Source of the DNA: Paracoccus salipaludis
GTDB lineage: Bacteria > Pseudomonadota > Alphaproteobacteria > Rhodobacterales > Rhodobacteraceae
DNA: 64,000 nt
Direction: 5' to 3'
Assembly (NCBI RefSeq): GCF_002287065.1
Contig: NZ_NSJZ01000001.1
Location: 310,001 to 374,000, forward strand
A program made the translations under genes and the position numbers. Numbering within the stretch: the first letter of the stretch is position 1; each line of letters begins with the position of its first letter. The notes below the pieces were generated by a model. It was given only the letters and a program-made list of their open reading frames with translations, did not search any database and had not been told where the DNA came from. Of this stretch, positions 24,884-40,084 are shown piece after piece.

Positions 24884-26059
24884 TCACTCGGCAGCCAGCG
24901 CGAAGCTGCGGTCGAAGCCGGCGGTGCGCTCGGCGATATACTGCATGAAGTCGTAGATCGGCCGTTCCAGATAGGACAGGTGCCCCGGGCGGGCGCTGCC
25001 CGCGGACAGGCCCCGGAACACCTTTTCGGTGCAGCCCCGGTCCTCCAGGTTCACCTCGTCCAGCAGCGCCTTGAGGCTGGCGACGTAGTTCTGCGCCTTC
25101 GGGTCCTCCATGAACTCGGGCGACAGCCCCCCGCCGAAGGTGATGGCGACCTGCCCGGTGCCCTTGGGATGCAGCGACAGGTACCAGAAATAGCCTGGGG
25201 TCAGCGTGATCAGGTGGCTGGGATACAGCGTCAACAGTGCCGTGGTCTTGCGCCAGTGGCCTTCCAGCCGGGTGTTGGACGGATGGGCGTTGCCGATCGC
25301 CAGCGAGGCTTCCTTGGTGATCCAGTGATAGTTGAAGGCGCGCAGGCCGGGCGGGCACTCCATCTCCTCGAGCTTCGAATGGCCGCCGACCGTATCCGCG
25401 TGGCAGACGGGCAGGTGGTAGCTTTCCATGAAGTTCTCGGCCAGCACCTTCCAGTTCGTGTCCCAGACATGGGTTTCGCGGAAGCACTCGACATAGTTCT
25501 CCATCCGGTAGGGCGCGATCATCCTTTCCAGCGCGCCCAGTTCCGAGGCGACTGCCGGCCTGTCGCGGTCCAGCGTGATGTAGATCCAGCCCAGCCATTC
25601 CTCGCAGCGGATCTCGGGCAGGGCATAGTCATGTTTGCAGAAGCCCGTGGTCTGGGCCATGAAGGGCGCCCCGCGCAGCTTGCCGTCCAGCCCGTAGGTC
25701 CAGGCGTGATAGGGGCAGACGATCACCCGCGCGTTGCCCGACCCTTCCAGCAGCGTGGACATACGGTGCAGGCAGACGTTGGAAAAGGCGCGGATCTGCC
25801 CCTCGCGGTCGCGCAGGACCACGACCGGCTGACCGGCGAGGTCACAGGTCACGTAGTCGCCCGGGTTCGCCAGCCCGCTGGACCGGCCGACGCAGAGCCA
25901 TTCCCTGGAAAAGATCGTCTCGATCTCGCGCTGCAGGAACCCGGGGCTGGTATAGACCGAGGGCGGCATCGCGCGCGCGTCTTCCAGCGGGCGGGCGGCG
26001 GCGGCAAGCAGTTCGGCGACAGGCTGGTCCGGCGACATGGGATAGACCTTTGTTGGCAT
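24884..26059 (-). CDS. Rieske non-heme iron oxygenase, alpha subunit
   Basis: A 391-residue ring-hydroxylating-type oxygenase. The Rieske [2Fe-2S] ligands are C96-x-H98 (SNVCLHR) and C115-x2-H118 (CPYHAW). The mononuclear iron ligands are H215 and H220 in ESYHLPVCH. The family includes glycine betaine and carnitine/stachydrine demethylating oxygenases, and this protein resembles those in length and motifs, but the substrate cannot be fixed. No ferredoxin-reductase partner is adjacent. It is divergent from the LysR gene at 26134, with 74 bp between starts, so that regulator probably controls it. The sarcosine oxidase genes at the right edge would fit a betaine pathway. Confidence 0.85.
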   Translation of the reverse strand: MPTKVYPMSPDQPVAELLAAAARPLEDARAMPPSVYTSPGFLQREIETIFSREWLCVGRSSGLANPGDYVTCDLAGQPVVVLRDREGQIRAFSNVCLHRMSTLLEGSGNARVIVCPYHAWTYGLDGKLRGAPFMAQTTGFCKHDYALPEIRCEEWLGWIYITLDRDRPAVASELGALERMIAPYRMENYVECFRETHVWDTNWKVLAENFMESYHLPVCHADTVGGHSKLEEMECPPGLRAFNYHWITKEASLAIGNAHPSNTRLEGHWRKTTALLTLYPSHLITLTPGYFWYLSLHPKGTGQVAITFGGGLSPEFMEDPKAQNYVASLKALLDEVNLEDRGCTEKVFRGLSAGSARPGHLSYLERPIYDFMQYIAERTAGFDRSFALAAE

Positions 26060-26133
26060 GGCTTGCGCCCCAGCCTGAACCTCTTTGAAGGAACAGGAAA
26101 ACTCATTTATCCTTGGCGAAAGGAAGGCATTCC

Positions 26134-27054
26134 ATGGTTCGCTTCACCCTTCGCCAGTGCGCCTATTTCCGTGCGGTCGCCCAGCAGGGCGGCATCGCGC
26201 AGGCGGCGCGCGTGCTGAACATCTCGCAGCCTTCGGTCGCCCAGGCCATCGACAAGCTCGAGGCCGTGACGGGGCTTGTCCTGTTCGAACGGCACCATGC
26301 GCGCGGGCTGACACTGACCCAGCAGGGGCGGCTGTTCCTGGACCATGTCGCGCGGCTGGACGACCATGCCGCCCAGGTCGAGCGCGAGGCCATGGCGCTT
26401 GCGGCCGAGACGGCGGGCGAGATCCGGCTGGGCGTGTTCTGGACGCTTGCGCCATTCCATGCCGCAGGCCTGATCCGCAGCTTCGCCGAGGCCGAACCCG
26501 GCGTGGTCATCCGCCTGCACGAGCTTTCGCTGGTCCAGCTTGCCGACGGCCTGCGCGAAGGCTCGCTGGATTTCGCCGTGACCTACGACCAGGGTGCCCC
26601 TTCCGACGGGCTGTCGTTCAGGCCGCTGGCCGAGCTGCGGCCGATGGTGGTTGTCGCGCAGGATCATCCGCTGGCCGGGCGCAGCTCGGTCGATCTGTCG
26701 GAGCTGGCCCTTGAGCCCTATGTGATGTTCGACGCCCCCGGCAGCCGCGGCTATTTCGAGGGCCTGCTGGCCGCAGGCGGCATCAGCCCGCCCGTCGTCC
26801 ATGCCTCGACCTCGATGGAATCGGTGCGCTGCGCGGTGGCGGCCGGCTTGGGCTTCACCCTGCTGGTGATGCGCCCGCCCTCGCCTGTCACCTATGACGG
26901 GCGCGAGGTCAGGACAGTGCCGATCCGCAACGACCTGCCGGCGCTGCGGGTGGTCCTTGCCTTCCGCGAACGGCGGCACGTCGGGCGGATCGCGCAGCGC
27001 TTTTCCGACCATGCCGCCGCCTGTTTCGCGGCGCGTCATCACCGGGACCGCTGA
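26134..27054 (+). CDS. LysR-family transcriptional regulator
   Basis: A 306-residue LysR regulator with the N-terminal winged helix (AYFRAVAQQGGIAQAARVLNISQ) and effector domain. It is divergent from the Rieske oxygenase gene, the classic layout of LysR autoregulation plus target activation. It is a paralogue of the LysR at 22435. ATG 26134 follows an AAAGGAAGG ribosome-binding site. Confidence 0.9.
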   Translation: MVRFTLRQCAYFRAVAQQGGIAQAARVLNISQPSVAQAIDKLEAVTGLVLFERHHARGLTLTQQGRLFLDHVARLDDHAAQVEREAMALAAETAGEIRLGVFWTLAPFHAAGLIRSFAEAEPGVVIRLHELSLVQLADGLREGSLDFAVTYDQGAPSDGLSFRPLAELRPMVVVAQDHPLAGRSSVDLSELALEPYVMFDAPGSRGYFEGLLAAGGISPPVVHASTSMESVRCAVAAGLGFTLLVMRPPSPVTYDGREVRTVPIRNDLPALRVVLAFRERRHVGRIAQRFSDHAAACFAARHHRDR

Positions 27055-27083
27055 AGCCTTTTCCCGCCGGGCGGGGCCCGGGG

Positions 27084-28571
<1,488 letters not shown>

Positions 28572-28623
28572 GGCGCCTCCGTGCAGAAGGGGAACCCGGG
28601 CGGCCCGGGTTCCCCGATTGGTG

Positions 28624-30339
<1,716 letters not shown>

Positions 30340-30378
30340 GTCGTTTCCTCCCCAAGGTTGGGCCTTGGCGGCCCGGTT

Positions 30379-30779
30379 TCACACCCAGCGGAACACCGCC
30401 GCGGCGTAGATCAATGACGCGATCAATCCTGCCCAGGCGGGCGCCCCTCCAAGGCCCAGCCAGGCAAGGTTGATGAAGGCCGAGCCGAGCAGGCTGATGA
30501 ACAGCCGGTCGCCCCGGGTGGTCCAGATTCCCAGAACGCCGCGGCGGGGCGTCTCGGGAAAGCGGATCGCGAGCCAGGTGAAGGCCAGCAGCAGCGCCGC
30601 GATCACCAAGAAGAAGAGAGCGGTCGGAAAGGTCCATGCCATCCAGCCGCCCTGGTTGAGGCTGCCCGTCCATTCCCGCGCGCCGTCATCCACGGGAACG
30701 AGGCTGACGAGCCACCCAAGCAGCCCCAGCATCAGCAGGGCGGCGGCGGCGAAACCCGCGTTGGCAGAGCGCCGGTGCA

Positions 30780-30780
<1 letters not shown>
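30379..30780 (-). CDS. glpU: Small membrane protein of the glycerol transporter operon (DUF2160)
   Basis: A 133-residue protein with about four predicted membrane segments (AAAALLMLGLLGWLVSLV, FPTALFFLVIAALLLAF, LFISLLGSAFINLAWLGL and a final one). It corresponds to GlpU (DUF2160), always found with the glycerol ABC genes but of unknown biochemical role. Its ATG overlaps the glpQ stop (TGATG); a GTG one codon upstream is an alternative start. Confidence 0.82.
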
Positions 30781-32457
<1,677 letters not shown>

Positions 32458-32458
<1 letters not shown>

Positions 32459-33536
32459 CACGCGGCCCTTTCCAAAGGCTCGATGCGCCAGTCATCGACG
32501 AAGACGCCGATGCGGGTGGGGTCCAGCGCCACGCGGTCGAACGTGGCGGGGATCGGCTGATCCTCGGGGACCACGAGGTTGAAGGGCGCGCCCGCGACCT
32601 CGCCGCGCAGGATGCGGTGATGGCCCACGTCCTCGGCGCGGATCAGGCGGAAGGGCAGGCCCTCGGCCGAGGGGCGCACGGCATCGGGCCGGATGCCGAT
32701 CTGCACGCGGCCCCTGGGCGCTTGATAGGCGCGGCCGAGAGGGATGGTGGTCCCGGCGACGCGGGCGGTCGTGCCCTGAACCTCGGCGTCCAGCAGGTTC
32801 ATGCCGGGCGAGCCGATGAAGTAGCCCACAAAGGTATGGGCCGGTGCGTCGAACAGCGACTGCGGGGTGCCCGCCTGCACGACGCGGCCCTCGGACATGA
32901 CGACGACCTCGTCGGCGAAGGTCAGCGCCTCGGTCTGATCGTGGGTGACATAGATCATCGTGTGCCCGAACTCGCGGTGAAGGGCCTTGAGCTGGGTGCG
33001 AAGCTCCCACTTCATCTGCGGGTCGATCACCGTCAGCGGCTCGTCGAACAGGATCGCGTTCACGTCCTGCCGGACCATGCCGCGGCCGAGGCTGATCTTC
33101 TGCTTGGCGTCCGCCGTCAGGCCGCGCGCGCGGCGGTCCAGCGTATCCTCCATCCCGATCATGCGGGCGACGGCCTCTACCCGCGCGGCGATCTGGGCGG
33201 CGGGAAGGTCCCGGTTCTTCAGCGGAAAGGCGAGGTTCTGGCGGACGGTCATGGTGTCGTAGACGACGGGGAACTGGAACACCTGCGCGATGTTACGCCC
33301 GGCCGTGGGCAGGTCCGTCACGTCGCGGTCCCCGAACAGCACCCGCCCGCGCGACGGCCGCAACAGCCCCGAGATGATGTTCAGCAGCGTGGTCTTGCCG
33401 CAACCGGAAGACCCCAGCAGCGCATAGGCCCCGCCGTCGCGCCAGGTCAGCGACATGGGCTTCAGCGCCCAGTCGGCCTCGGCCTTCGGGGAAGGGCTGT
33501 AGCTGTGAGCCAGGTTGTCGAGGGTAATCCGCGCCA

Positions 33537-33537
<1 letters not shown>
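32458..33537 (-). CDS. glpT: Glycerol ABC transporter ATPase with degenerate signature motif
   Basis: A 359-residue ABC ATPase. Walker A is GSSGCGKT at residues 42-49, Walker B ends LFDEP (D165-E166), and the switch histidine H199 is present (VTHDQ). The expected LSGGQ signature is replaced by LTADAKQKISLGRGM (140-154). A TOBE-like C-terminal domain follows (about 230-355). It is the second of two ATPases and probably forms a heterodimer with GlpS, which has the opposite defect. Coupled by TGATG to both neighbours. Confidence 0.92.
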
Positions 33538-34600
<1,063 letters not shown>

Positions 34601-34604
<4 letters not shown>

Positions 34605-36151
34605 GCCGCGACCCTTTCGCTTGCCATGTAATCCTCGACCGCCGCGGCCTCGTCGGGTGTCAGCCGCAGGCCCAGCTTGGACCTTCGCCACAACACCCCT
34701 TGGGCGTCGCGGGCCCATTCGCGCCCGATCATCCAGCGCAGTTCGGATTCCGTCAACGTCGCGCCGAAGTCGCGCCCGAGGTCGGCGGCCGTCTTCGCGC
34801 CGCCAAGGACCTGCGCGGCCTCGGTCCCATAGGCGCGCACCAGCCTGTTGGCCCAGCCGGGCGTCAGGAAGGGGTGGTCGCGGCGCAGCGCCTCGGCCAG
34901 CGCCGCCGCGCCGTCCACGGGAAAGTCGCCGCCGGGCAGCGGCGCGCCCGCGGTCCAGGCCGCGCCCGCGCCGGGCAGGTGGGGGGACAGCTTCGCCAGA
35001 GCGGCCTCGGCCAGGCGGCGATAGGTGGTGATCTTGCCGCCGAAGACATGCAGGCAGGGCGGCCCCGTGTCGTCCAGCGACAGCACATAGTCGCGCGTGG
35101 CCGCCGTGGCCGAGGACGCGCCGTCGTCGTAAAGCGGGCGGACGCCCGAAAAGGTCCAGACCACGTCGGCGGGCGTCACCGGCCGGCGGAAATAGCCCGA
35201 CACGAAGCGGCAAAGATAGTCCACCTCCTCGGGCGTGCAGACGGCCCGGTCGGGCGGGCCGTCGTGGTCCATGTCGGTCGTGCCGATCAGGGTGAAGTCG
35301 TTCTCGTAGGGGATCGCGAAGACGATCCGGCCGTCCTGACCCTGAAGGAAATAGGACTTGGCGTGGTCGAACAGCCGCCGCGTGACGATATGGCTGCCGC
35401 GCACCAGCCGCACCGATTCCGTCGAAGGCAGGTGCGCCACCTCGCGGATGACCTGTCCCACCCAGGGCCCCGCCGCGTTCACCAGCACCCTGGACCGGAA
35501 GCTGCGCCCGTCGGACAGCTGGATGGTCCAGCCGTCGCCCTCGCGCCGGGCCTCGGTCACGCGGGTGCCGACGATGATGTCGGCGCCGCGCGCCGCCGCG
35601 TCGCGCGCGTTCAGCACCACCAGCCGCGCATCGTCCACCCAGCAGTCGGAATATTCATAGGCCCGCGCCAGCCTGTCCTGCAGCGGCGCGCCCTCGGGCG
35701 TGTTGCGCAGGTCCAGCGAGGTGGTGCCCGGCAGGATCTCGCGGGCACCGAGGTTGTCGTAAAGGAACAGTCCCGCGCGGATCACCAGGTTCGGACGATG
35801 GCCGCGCGCCCAGGGCATCGCCACCGACAGAAGCCGCGAAACCGGCGTCTTCCCGGCAAAGCGCATCTTCGGGTCCAGCGGCAGGACAAAGCGCATGGGC
35901 CAGGCGATGTGCGGCATGGCGCGCAGCAGCACCTCGCGCTCGCGCAGCGACTCGCGCACCAGGCGGAGTTCCAGGAACTCGAGATAACGCAGCCCGCCGT
36001 GGAACAGCTTGGTCGAGGCGCTGCTGGTGGCGCCTGCAAGGTCGCCCTGTTCCGCAAGGCGGACGGACAGACCGCGGCCCGCGGCATCGCGGGCCAGCCC
36101 GGTGCCGTTGATCCCCCCACCAATGACGAACAGATCCGTCGCCGACGACAT
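34601..36151 (-). CDS. glpD: Aerobic glycerol-3-phosphate dehydrogenase
   Basis: A 516-residue FAD enzyme that oxidises glycerol 3-phosphate to dihydroxyacetone phosphate and passes electrons to ubiquinone at the inner membrane. The FAD motif is VIGGGINGTGLARDAAGRG at the N-terminus, followed by the family LFHGGLRYLE segment, and the C-terminal GlpD cap domain ends in KLGLRLTPDEA. ATG 36151 is preceded by GGAGAGAGGAGCG. It is the first gene of the operon, divergent from glpR. Confidence 0.96.
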
Positions 36152-36178
36152 GGTCGCTCCTCTCTCCCTGCCGCCAAC

Positions 36179-36244
36179 CGAACATCCCGGCGCGCGTTCT
36201 GTCAACATGGATGTTCGTTTTTGCGCAGTTTCTTTCGCTTGACA
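36179..36244. promoter_or_regulatory. Divergent glpD/glpR promoter with two everted GlpR-like half-sites
   Basis: CGAACATCC (36179-36187) and GGATGTTCG (36209-36217) form a perfect 9-bp inverted repeat. The half-site ATGTTCG is the known GlpR operator half in E. coli, here arranged outward. A TTGACA reads toward glpD at 36205-36200, inside the dyad, and another reads toward glpR at 36239-36244. Both half-sites are followed by a similar tail ending GCAG. Binding by GlpR is inferred. Confidence 0.6.
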
Positions 36245-36291
36245 TCGGATGGACGCGCGCTTCTCCTTGACGGGCAGGTCAGGGCGGGCGG

Positions 36292-37056
36292 ATGAACATC
36301 AGGCAGATGCAGATCCTCGAGCTTGTGCGCGCCTCGGGCCGCGCCAGCGTCGAGGAACTGTCGGCGCGGCTGGACGTGACCCCCCAGACGATCCGCCGCG
36401 ATCTGGCGGAACTGGCGGATCAGGGCGTGCTGGACCGCGTCCACGGCGGCGCGATCCTGCGCAGCGGCGCCAGCAACATCGCCTACGAGGAACGCAGGCG
36501 CATGAACGAGGAGGCCAAGGCCGCCATCGGCCGCGCCTGCGCCGCGCAGATCCCCGACAACAGCTCGGTCATCCTCAACATCGGCACGACGACCGAGGCC
36601 GTGGCCCGCGCGCTGCTGCGCCATCGCAACCTGACGGTGGTCACGAACAACATGAACGTGGCCAACATCCTGGCACCCAACGACAGTTGCGAGGTTCTGG
36701 TCGCGGGCGGGCTGCTGCGCCGCTCGGACGGGGGGCTGGTCGGCGACCTGACCAGCGAGTTCATGGCGAACTTCAAGACCGATTTCGCCATCGTCGGCTG
36801 CTCGGCCTTGGACGAGGACGGCGACATCCTCGATTTCGACCTGGCCGAGGTGCGGGTCAGCCGCGCCATCCTGCGCCAGGCACGGGAACGCTGGCTGGTG
36901 ACGGATTCGGCCAAGCTGGCGCAGAAGGCGCCCATCCGGGTGGTGTCGCTGCGCGAGCTCGATGCCGTCTTCATCGACCGGCCGCTGCCCGAGGGGCTGG
37001 GGCGCGTGTGCGCGGAAGGAGGCACGCGCGTGGTGGTGGCGTCAGAGGGCGCCTGA
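36292..37056 (+). CDS. glpR: DeoR-family glycerol-3-phosphate regulon repressor
   Basis: A 254-residue DeoR regulator. The N-terminal winged helix (QMQILELVRASGRASVEELSARLDVTPQTIRRDL) is followed by a sugar-phosphate-isomerase-like effector domain with NIGTTTEAVARAL. In the GlpR type the effector is glycerol 3-phosphate. It is divergent from glpD and its operon. Its 3' end overlaps the convergent qhpG by 15 nt (37042-37056). Confidence 0.94.
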   Translation: MNIRQMQILELVRASGRASVEELSARLDVTPQTIRRDLAELADQGVLDRVHGGAILRSGASNIAYEERRRMNEEAKAAIGRACAAQIPDNSSVILNIGTTTEAVARALLRHRNLTVVTNNMNVANILAPNDSCEVLVAGGLLRRSDGGLVGDLTSEFMANFKTDFAIVGCSALDEDGDILDFDLAEVRVSRAILRQARERWLVTDSAKLAQKAPIRVVSLRELDAVFIDRPLPEGLGRVCAEGGTRVVVASEGA

Positions 37057-38322
37057 GCCCGCCACCGCCTGCTGCGCCAGCCAGTCGGGAAAGCCCGCCG
37101 CGCCGGGGCCGAAGCGCTGCCTCAGACGGGCATCGTCCGCCCCCTCCGCGTGAGCGCGCCACAGTTCGGCGGCGGGCAGGTCGCGGAACCAGGCCACGCC
37201 GCCGGGCGAGCTGGCCGAAACCAGGACCTCCAGTTCGGCCAGCCGTCCGTCCTGCACCACCACCTGTCGCCTGACCGACATGCCCGCGACCGGCCCGTGC
37301 GCGGCCTCGTCGTCGGGAAAACCCCCGCGTGCCTGCCAGAAGGGCAGGGCGGCGCGACCCGCTTCGGCTCGGATGAAGTCGCGCCCGATCCGCGCCTGGC
37401 GCAGGAAGACGTCCTCTCCCCTCTGGCTCAGGAAGCGCCGGGCGAGCATCCTGCCCCCCGGGTCGTCCGCGAGGCTGCGCCGGACGGCGGCGGCGGCGAT
37501 GGCCGAGGACACGGCCCAGAACATGCCATGCCCCGACAGCGGGTCCATGGCCGCCGCGGCATCGCCCACGGGGATCACGGACAGGTCGTCCGGCACGGCC
37601 GACAGCAGCGGCGCGCATTCCCGGACGACCGGCGCGGCATCCGCGAGGCGGAACCCCGGGGGAAGCTGTCCCGCGCAGCAACCAAGGGCATGGGCCAGCC
37701 GGTTGCGGGGGGGCCGTGCCGAGGTTCCGGCGTCAAGCGTCGCCTGCACCCAGGCCCGGCCCCCGCCAAGGCAGGCGAACCAGAGCCAGCCCTCGTCAAA
37801 GGGCACCACGGCGCTTTGCGCGGGCGTGTCCGCGGGGCCGTCGAGCCAGCCGCCGATGGCGACCGAGGGCGGGCCCCGGCGCAGCCCGTCGCGGCGCGAC
37901 CCCCGCCGGCCCCGGGCGTCGATGACCAGCGCGGCCTCGATGCGCCGCCCTGTGTCCAGCAGGGCGCCGCCGGGCAGGGGGGTGGCGGTGCCGGTGACGA
38001 TCCCGGCCCCGGCGCTGCGGGCGCAGTCGCGCAGGTGGCGGTCGAAGGCGGGTCGGGCGACCAGGATCTCGCGGTTGCCCTCGTGCGCCGTGCCCGACCA
38101 GAGGCTGCGGCGGGATACCCGGACCAGGGGAACTTCGGGCGGGCAGGGCAGCCCCGACCGCTGCAGCCAGTCCAGCAGCCTCGGGCTCAGGCCCTCGACG
38201 CGCGCCGGGGCGCGGTCGGGATCGACCAGGACCACCCGTGCGCCGTCCCTTGCGGCCAGCCAGGCCGACACGGCCCCCGCAGGGCCGCCTCCGATCACCA
38301 CAAGATCCGCCTGTCCGGCCAT
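37042..38322 (-). CDS. qhpG: FAD-dependent monooxygenase for CTQ biogenesis
   Basis: A 426-residue flavoprotein of the tryptophan-halogenase-like oxidoreductase group. The FAD-binding GGGPAGAVSAW lies near residue 12 and the second FAD motif PVGDAAAAMDPLSGHGM near residue 280. In Paracoccus denitrificans QhpG dihydroxylates the Trp of the gamma subunit that becomes the tryptophylquinone of quinohemoprotein amine dehydrogenase. The location next to qhpA, divergent with about 200 bp between starts, supports the assignment. ATG 38322 gives MAGQADLVVIGGG. Confidence 0.9.
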   Translation of the reverse strand: MAGQADLVVIGGGPAGAVSAWLAARDGARVVLVDPDRAPARVEGLSPRLLDWLQRSGLPCPPEVPLVRVSRRSLWSGTAHEGNREILVARPAFDRHLRDCARSAGAGIVTGTATPLPGGALLDTGRRIEAALVIDARGRRGSRRDGLRRGPPSVAIGGWLDGPADTPAQSAVVPFDEGWLWFACLGGGRAWVQATLDAGTSARPPRNRLAHALGCCAGQLPPGFRLADAAPVVRECAPLLSAVPDDLSVIPVGDAAAAMDPLSGHGMFWAVSSAIAAAAVRRSLADDPGGRMLARRFLSQRGEDVFLRQARIGRDFIRAEAGRAALPFWQARGGFPDDEAAHGPVAGMSVRRQVVVQDGRLAELEVLVSASSPGGVAWFRDLPAAELWRAHAEGADDARLRQRFGPGAAGFPDWLAQQAVAGSGAL

Positions 38323-38369
38323 CGCGCGACTCCTTGCCCGCCAAATTGGCAGAGGTTCCGGGGCAAAGG

Positions 38370-38431
38370 TGACATTTCCGGCCAATCTCCGGCCCTGCGG
38401 CATCCGGCCGCGTGTCTGTCCGGAAATGTCA
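38370..38431. promoter_or_regulatory. Inverted repeat TGACATTTCCGG / CCGGAAATGTCA between qhpG and qhpA
   Basis: TGACATTTCCGG at 38370-38381 and its exact reverse complement CCGGAAATGTCA at 38420-38431, with centres 50 bp apart. This is the layout expected for two sites of an AraC-type activator serving both divergent genes. QhpR, encoded at the far end of the cluster, is the probable binder. A run of ten C at 38487-38496 follows, 23 bp before the qhpA start. Confidence 0.6.
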
Positions 38432-38518
38432 AGTCTGCCGCCCCGGCCGCGGGAAGACTGGCCCCATCCAGCACGCGGGCTGCCCGCCCCCCCCCCAAGC
38501 CAGAGGACCATCCCGCCG

Positions 38519-40075
38519 ATGACCCGCCTGACACTGACCATGCTTTGCACAAGCGCGGCGCTGGCGCTTGCCGCACCGGCCCTTGCCGAGACGGGGCAGG
38601 AGGTGCTGGACACCGTCTGCGCCGCCTGCCACGCCAAGGGCCCGGACGGCCAGTATTCCCGCATCGACCAGTCCCGCCGCACGCCCGAGGGCTGGGACAT
38701 GAACGTCGTGCGCATGATCCGCAACTACGGCCTGAACCTCAGCGACGAGGACCGCGCCGCCGTCGTGCGCCACCTGGCCGACACGCGCGGGCTGTCCATC
38801 GAGGAAACCGAGGGCTTCCGCTATGTCCTTGAGCAGGAGCCCAACGCGGACGACACCGGACCGAACCAGCTGATGACGGAAACCTGCCGGCGCTGCCATT
38901 CCTATGGCCGCGTCGCGCTGCAGCGCCGCACGCCCGAGGACTGGAGGAAGCTCATCAACTTCCACCTCGGGCAGTTCCCGTCGCTGGAATATCAGGCGCT
39001 GGCGCGGGACCGCGACTGGTGGGCCATGGCCAACACCAGTGTCCTGGAGGAACTGACCACCCGCTATGTCCACGGTGCGCCACCGCCCATGGCAGACGCC
39101 GACCTGACGGGCACGTGGCGCGTGGCCGGGCACCAGCCGGGCCGGGGCGATTACACGGGCACCCTGACGATCGCGGCCGAGGGCGAGGATTACGCCGTCA
39201 CCGCGGTGCTGGCCTTTGCCGACGGCACCACCCAGACCCAGACCGGCCGCGCGGTGCTGTATGGCGCGGGCGAATGGCGCGCCTCGCTGGCCGGTCCGGA
39301 GGCCGAGATCCGGCAGGTGATGGCGCTGCGGCCCGACGGGTCCATGGACGGGCGCTGGTTCCATGCCGACCAGTCGGCGCTGGGCGGGCGGATGCTTGCG
39401 GTGAAATCCGACGCGGGCCCCCGCATCCTTTCCGTGTCTCCCGACCACATCAAGGCAGGCGAGACCGCCGAGATCCGCATCACCGGCGTCGGCCTGACCG
39501 GCGCGCCGACCCTGCCCGAAGGCATCAGCGCCGAGGTCGTCCGCCAGGATGACAGCGGCATCGTGATCCGCGCCACCGCCGCCCCCGAGGCCGCAGCGGG
39601 ACGCGGCGGGGTCAAGGTGGGCGACGCTTCGCTGGACGGGGCGATGGCCGTCTACGGCGCGCTGGACCGCATCTCGGTCGAGCCGCCGCTGACCTATTCC
39701 CGCGTCGGAGGCGGCGGCGGTCCCATCGCCAAGCAGCCCGCCGTCTTCGACGCCGTGGGCTGGCTGAACGGCCCGGACGGGCAGCCCGAAACCGCCGACG
39801 ACATCCGCGTGGGGGTCATGGCCGCCGACTGGCGAACCGAGGACTTCGACGAGGCTGCCGCCGAAATCAAGGACGCGCAGTATGCGGGCCGCATCGGCCC
39901 CACCGGCATCTTCGAGCCGGGCGACGCCGGGCCCAACCCCGAACGGCCCATGAGCGCCAACAACGTGGGCAACCTGAACGTGGTCGCGACCGTCAGGGAC
40001 GGCGACCGGACGCACGAGGCGAAGGCGCATCTCTATGCGACCGTCCAGCGCTTCGTCGACACCCCGATCCGCTGA
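38519..40075 (+). CDS. qhpA: Quinohemoprotein amine dehydrogenase alpha subunit (diheme)
   Basis: A 518-residue periplasmic subunit with a signal peptide (residues 1-23, cut after ALA) and two c-type heme sites, C34-x-x-C37-H38 (CAACH) and C123-x-x-C126-H127 (CRRCH). The heme domain is followed by Ig-like beta domains. It receives electrons from the CTQ cofactor of the gamma subunit and passes them to a soluble acceptor. The first gene of qhpADCBEF, preceded by the 12-bp inverted repeat. qhpD follows 9 bp later. Confidence 0.96.
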   Translation: MTRLTLTMLCTSAALALAAPALAETGQEVLDTVCAACHAKGPDGQYSRIDQSRRTPEGWDMNVVRMIRNYGLNLSDEDRAAVVRHLADTRGLSIEETEGFRYVLEQEPNADDTGPNQLMTETCRRCHSYGRVALQRRTPEDWRKLINFHLGQFPSLEYQALARDRDWWAMANTSVLEELTTRYVHGAPPPMADADLTGTWRVAGHQPGRGDYTGTLTIAAEGEDYAVTAVLAFADGTTQTQTGRAVLYGAGEWRASLAGPEAEIRQVMALRPDGSMDGRWFHADQSALGGRMLAVKSDAGPRILSVSPDHIKAGETAEIRITGVGLTGAPTLPEGISAEVVRQDDSGIVIRATAAPEAAAGRGGVKVGDASLDGAMAVYGALDRISVEPPLTYSRVGGGGGPIAKQPAVFDAVGWLNGPDGQPETADDIRVGVMAADWRTEDFDEAAAEIKDAQYAGRIGPTGIFEPGDAGPNPERPMSANNVGNLNVVATVRDGDRTHEAKAHLYATVQRFVDTPIR

Positions 40076-40084
40076 GGTCTGCCC

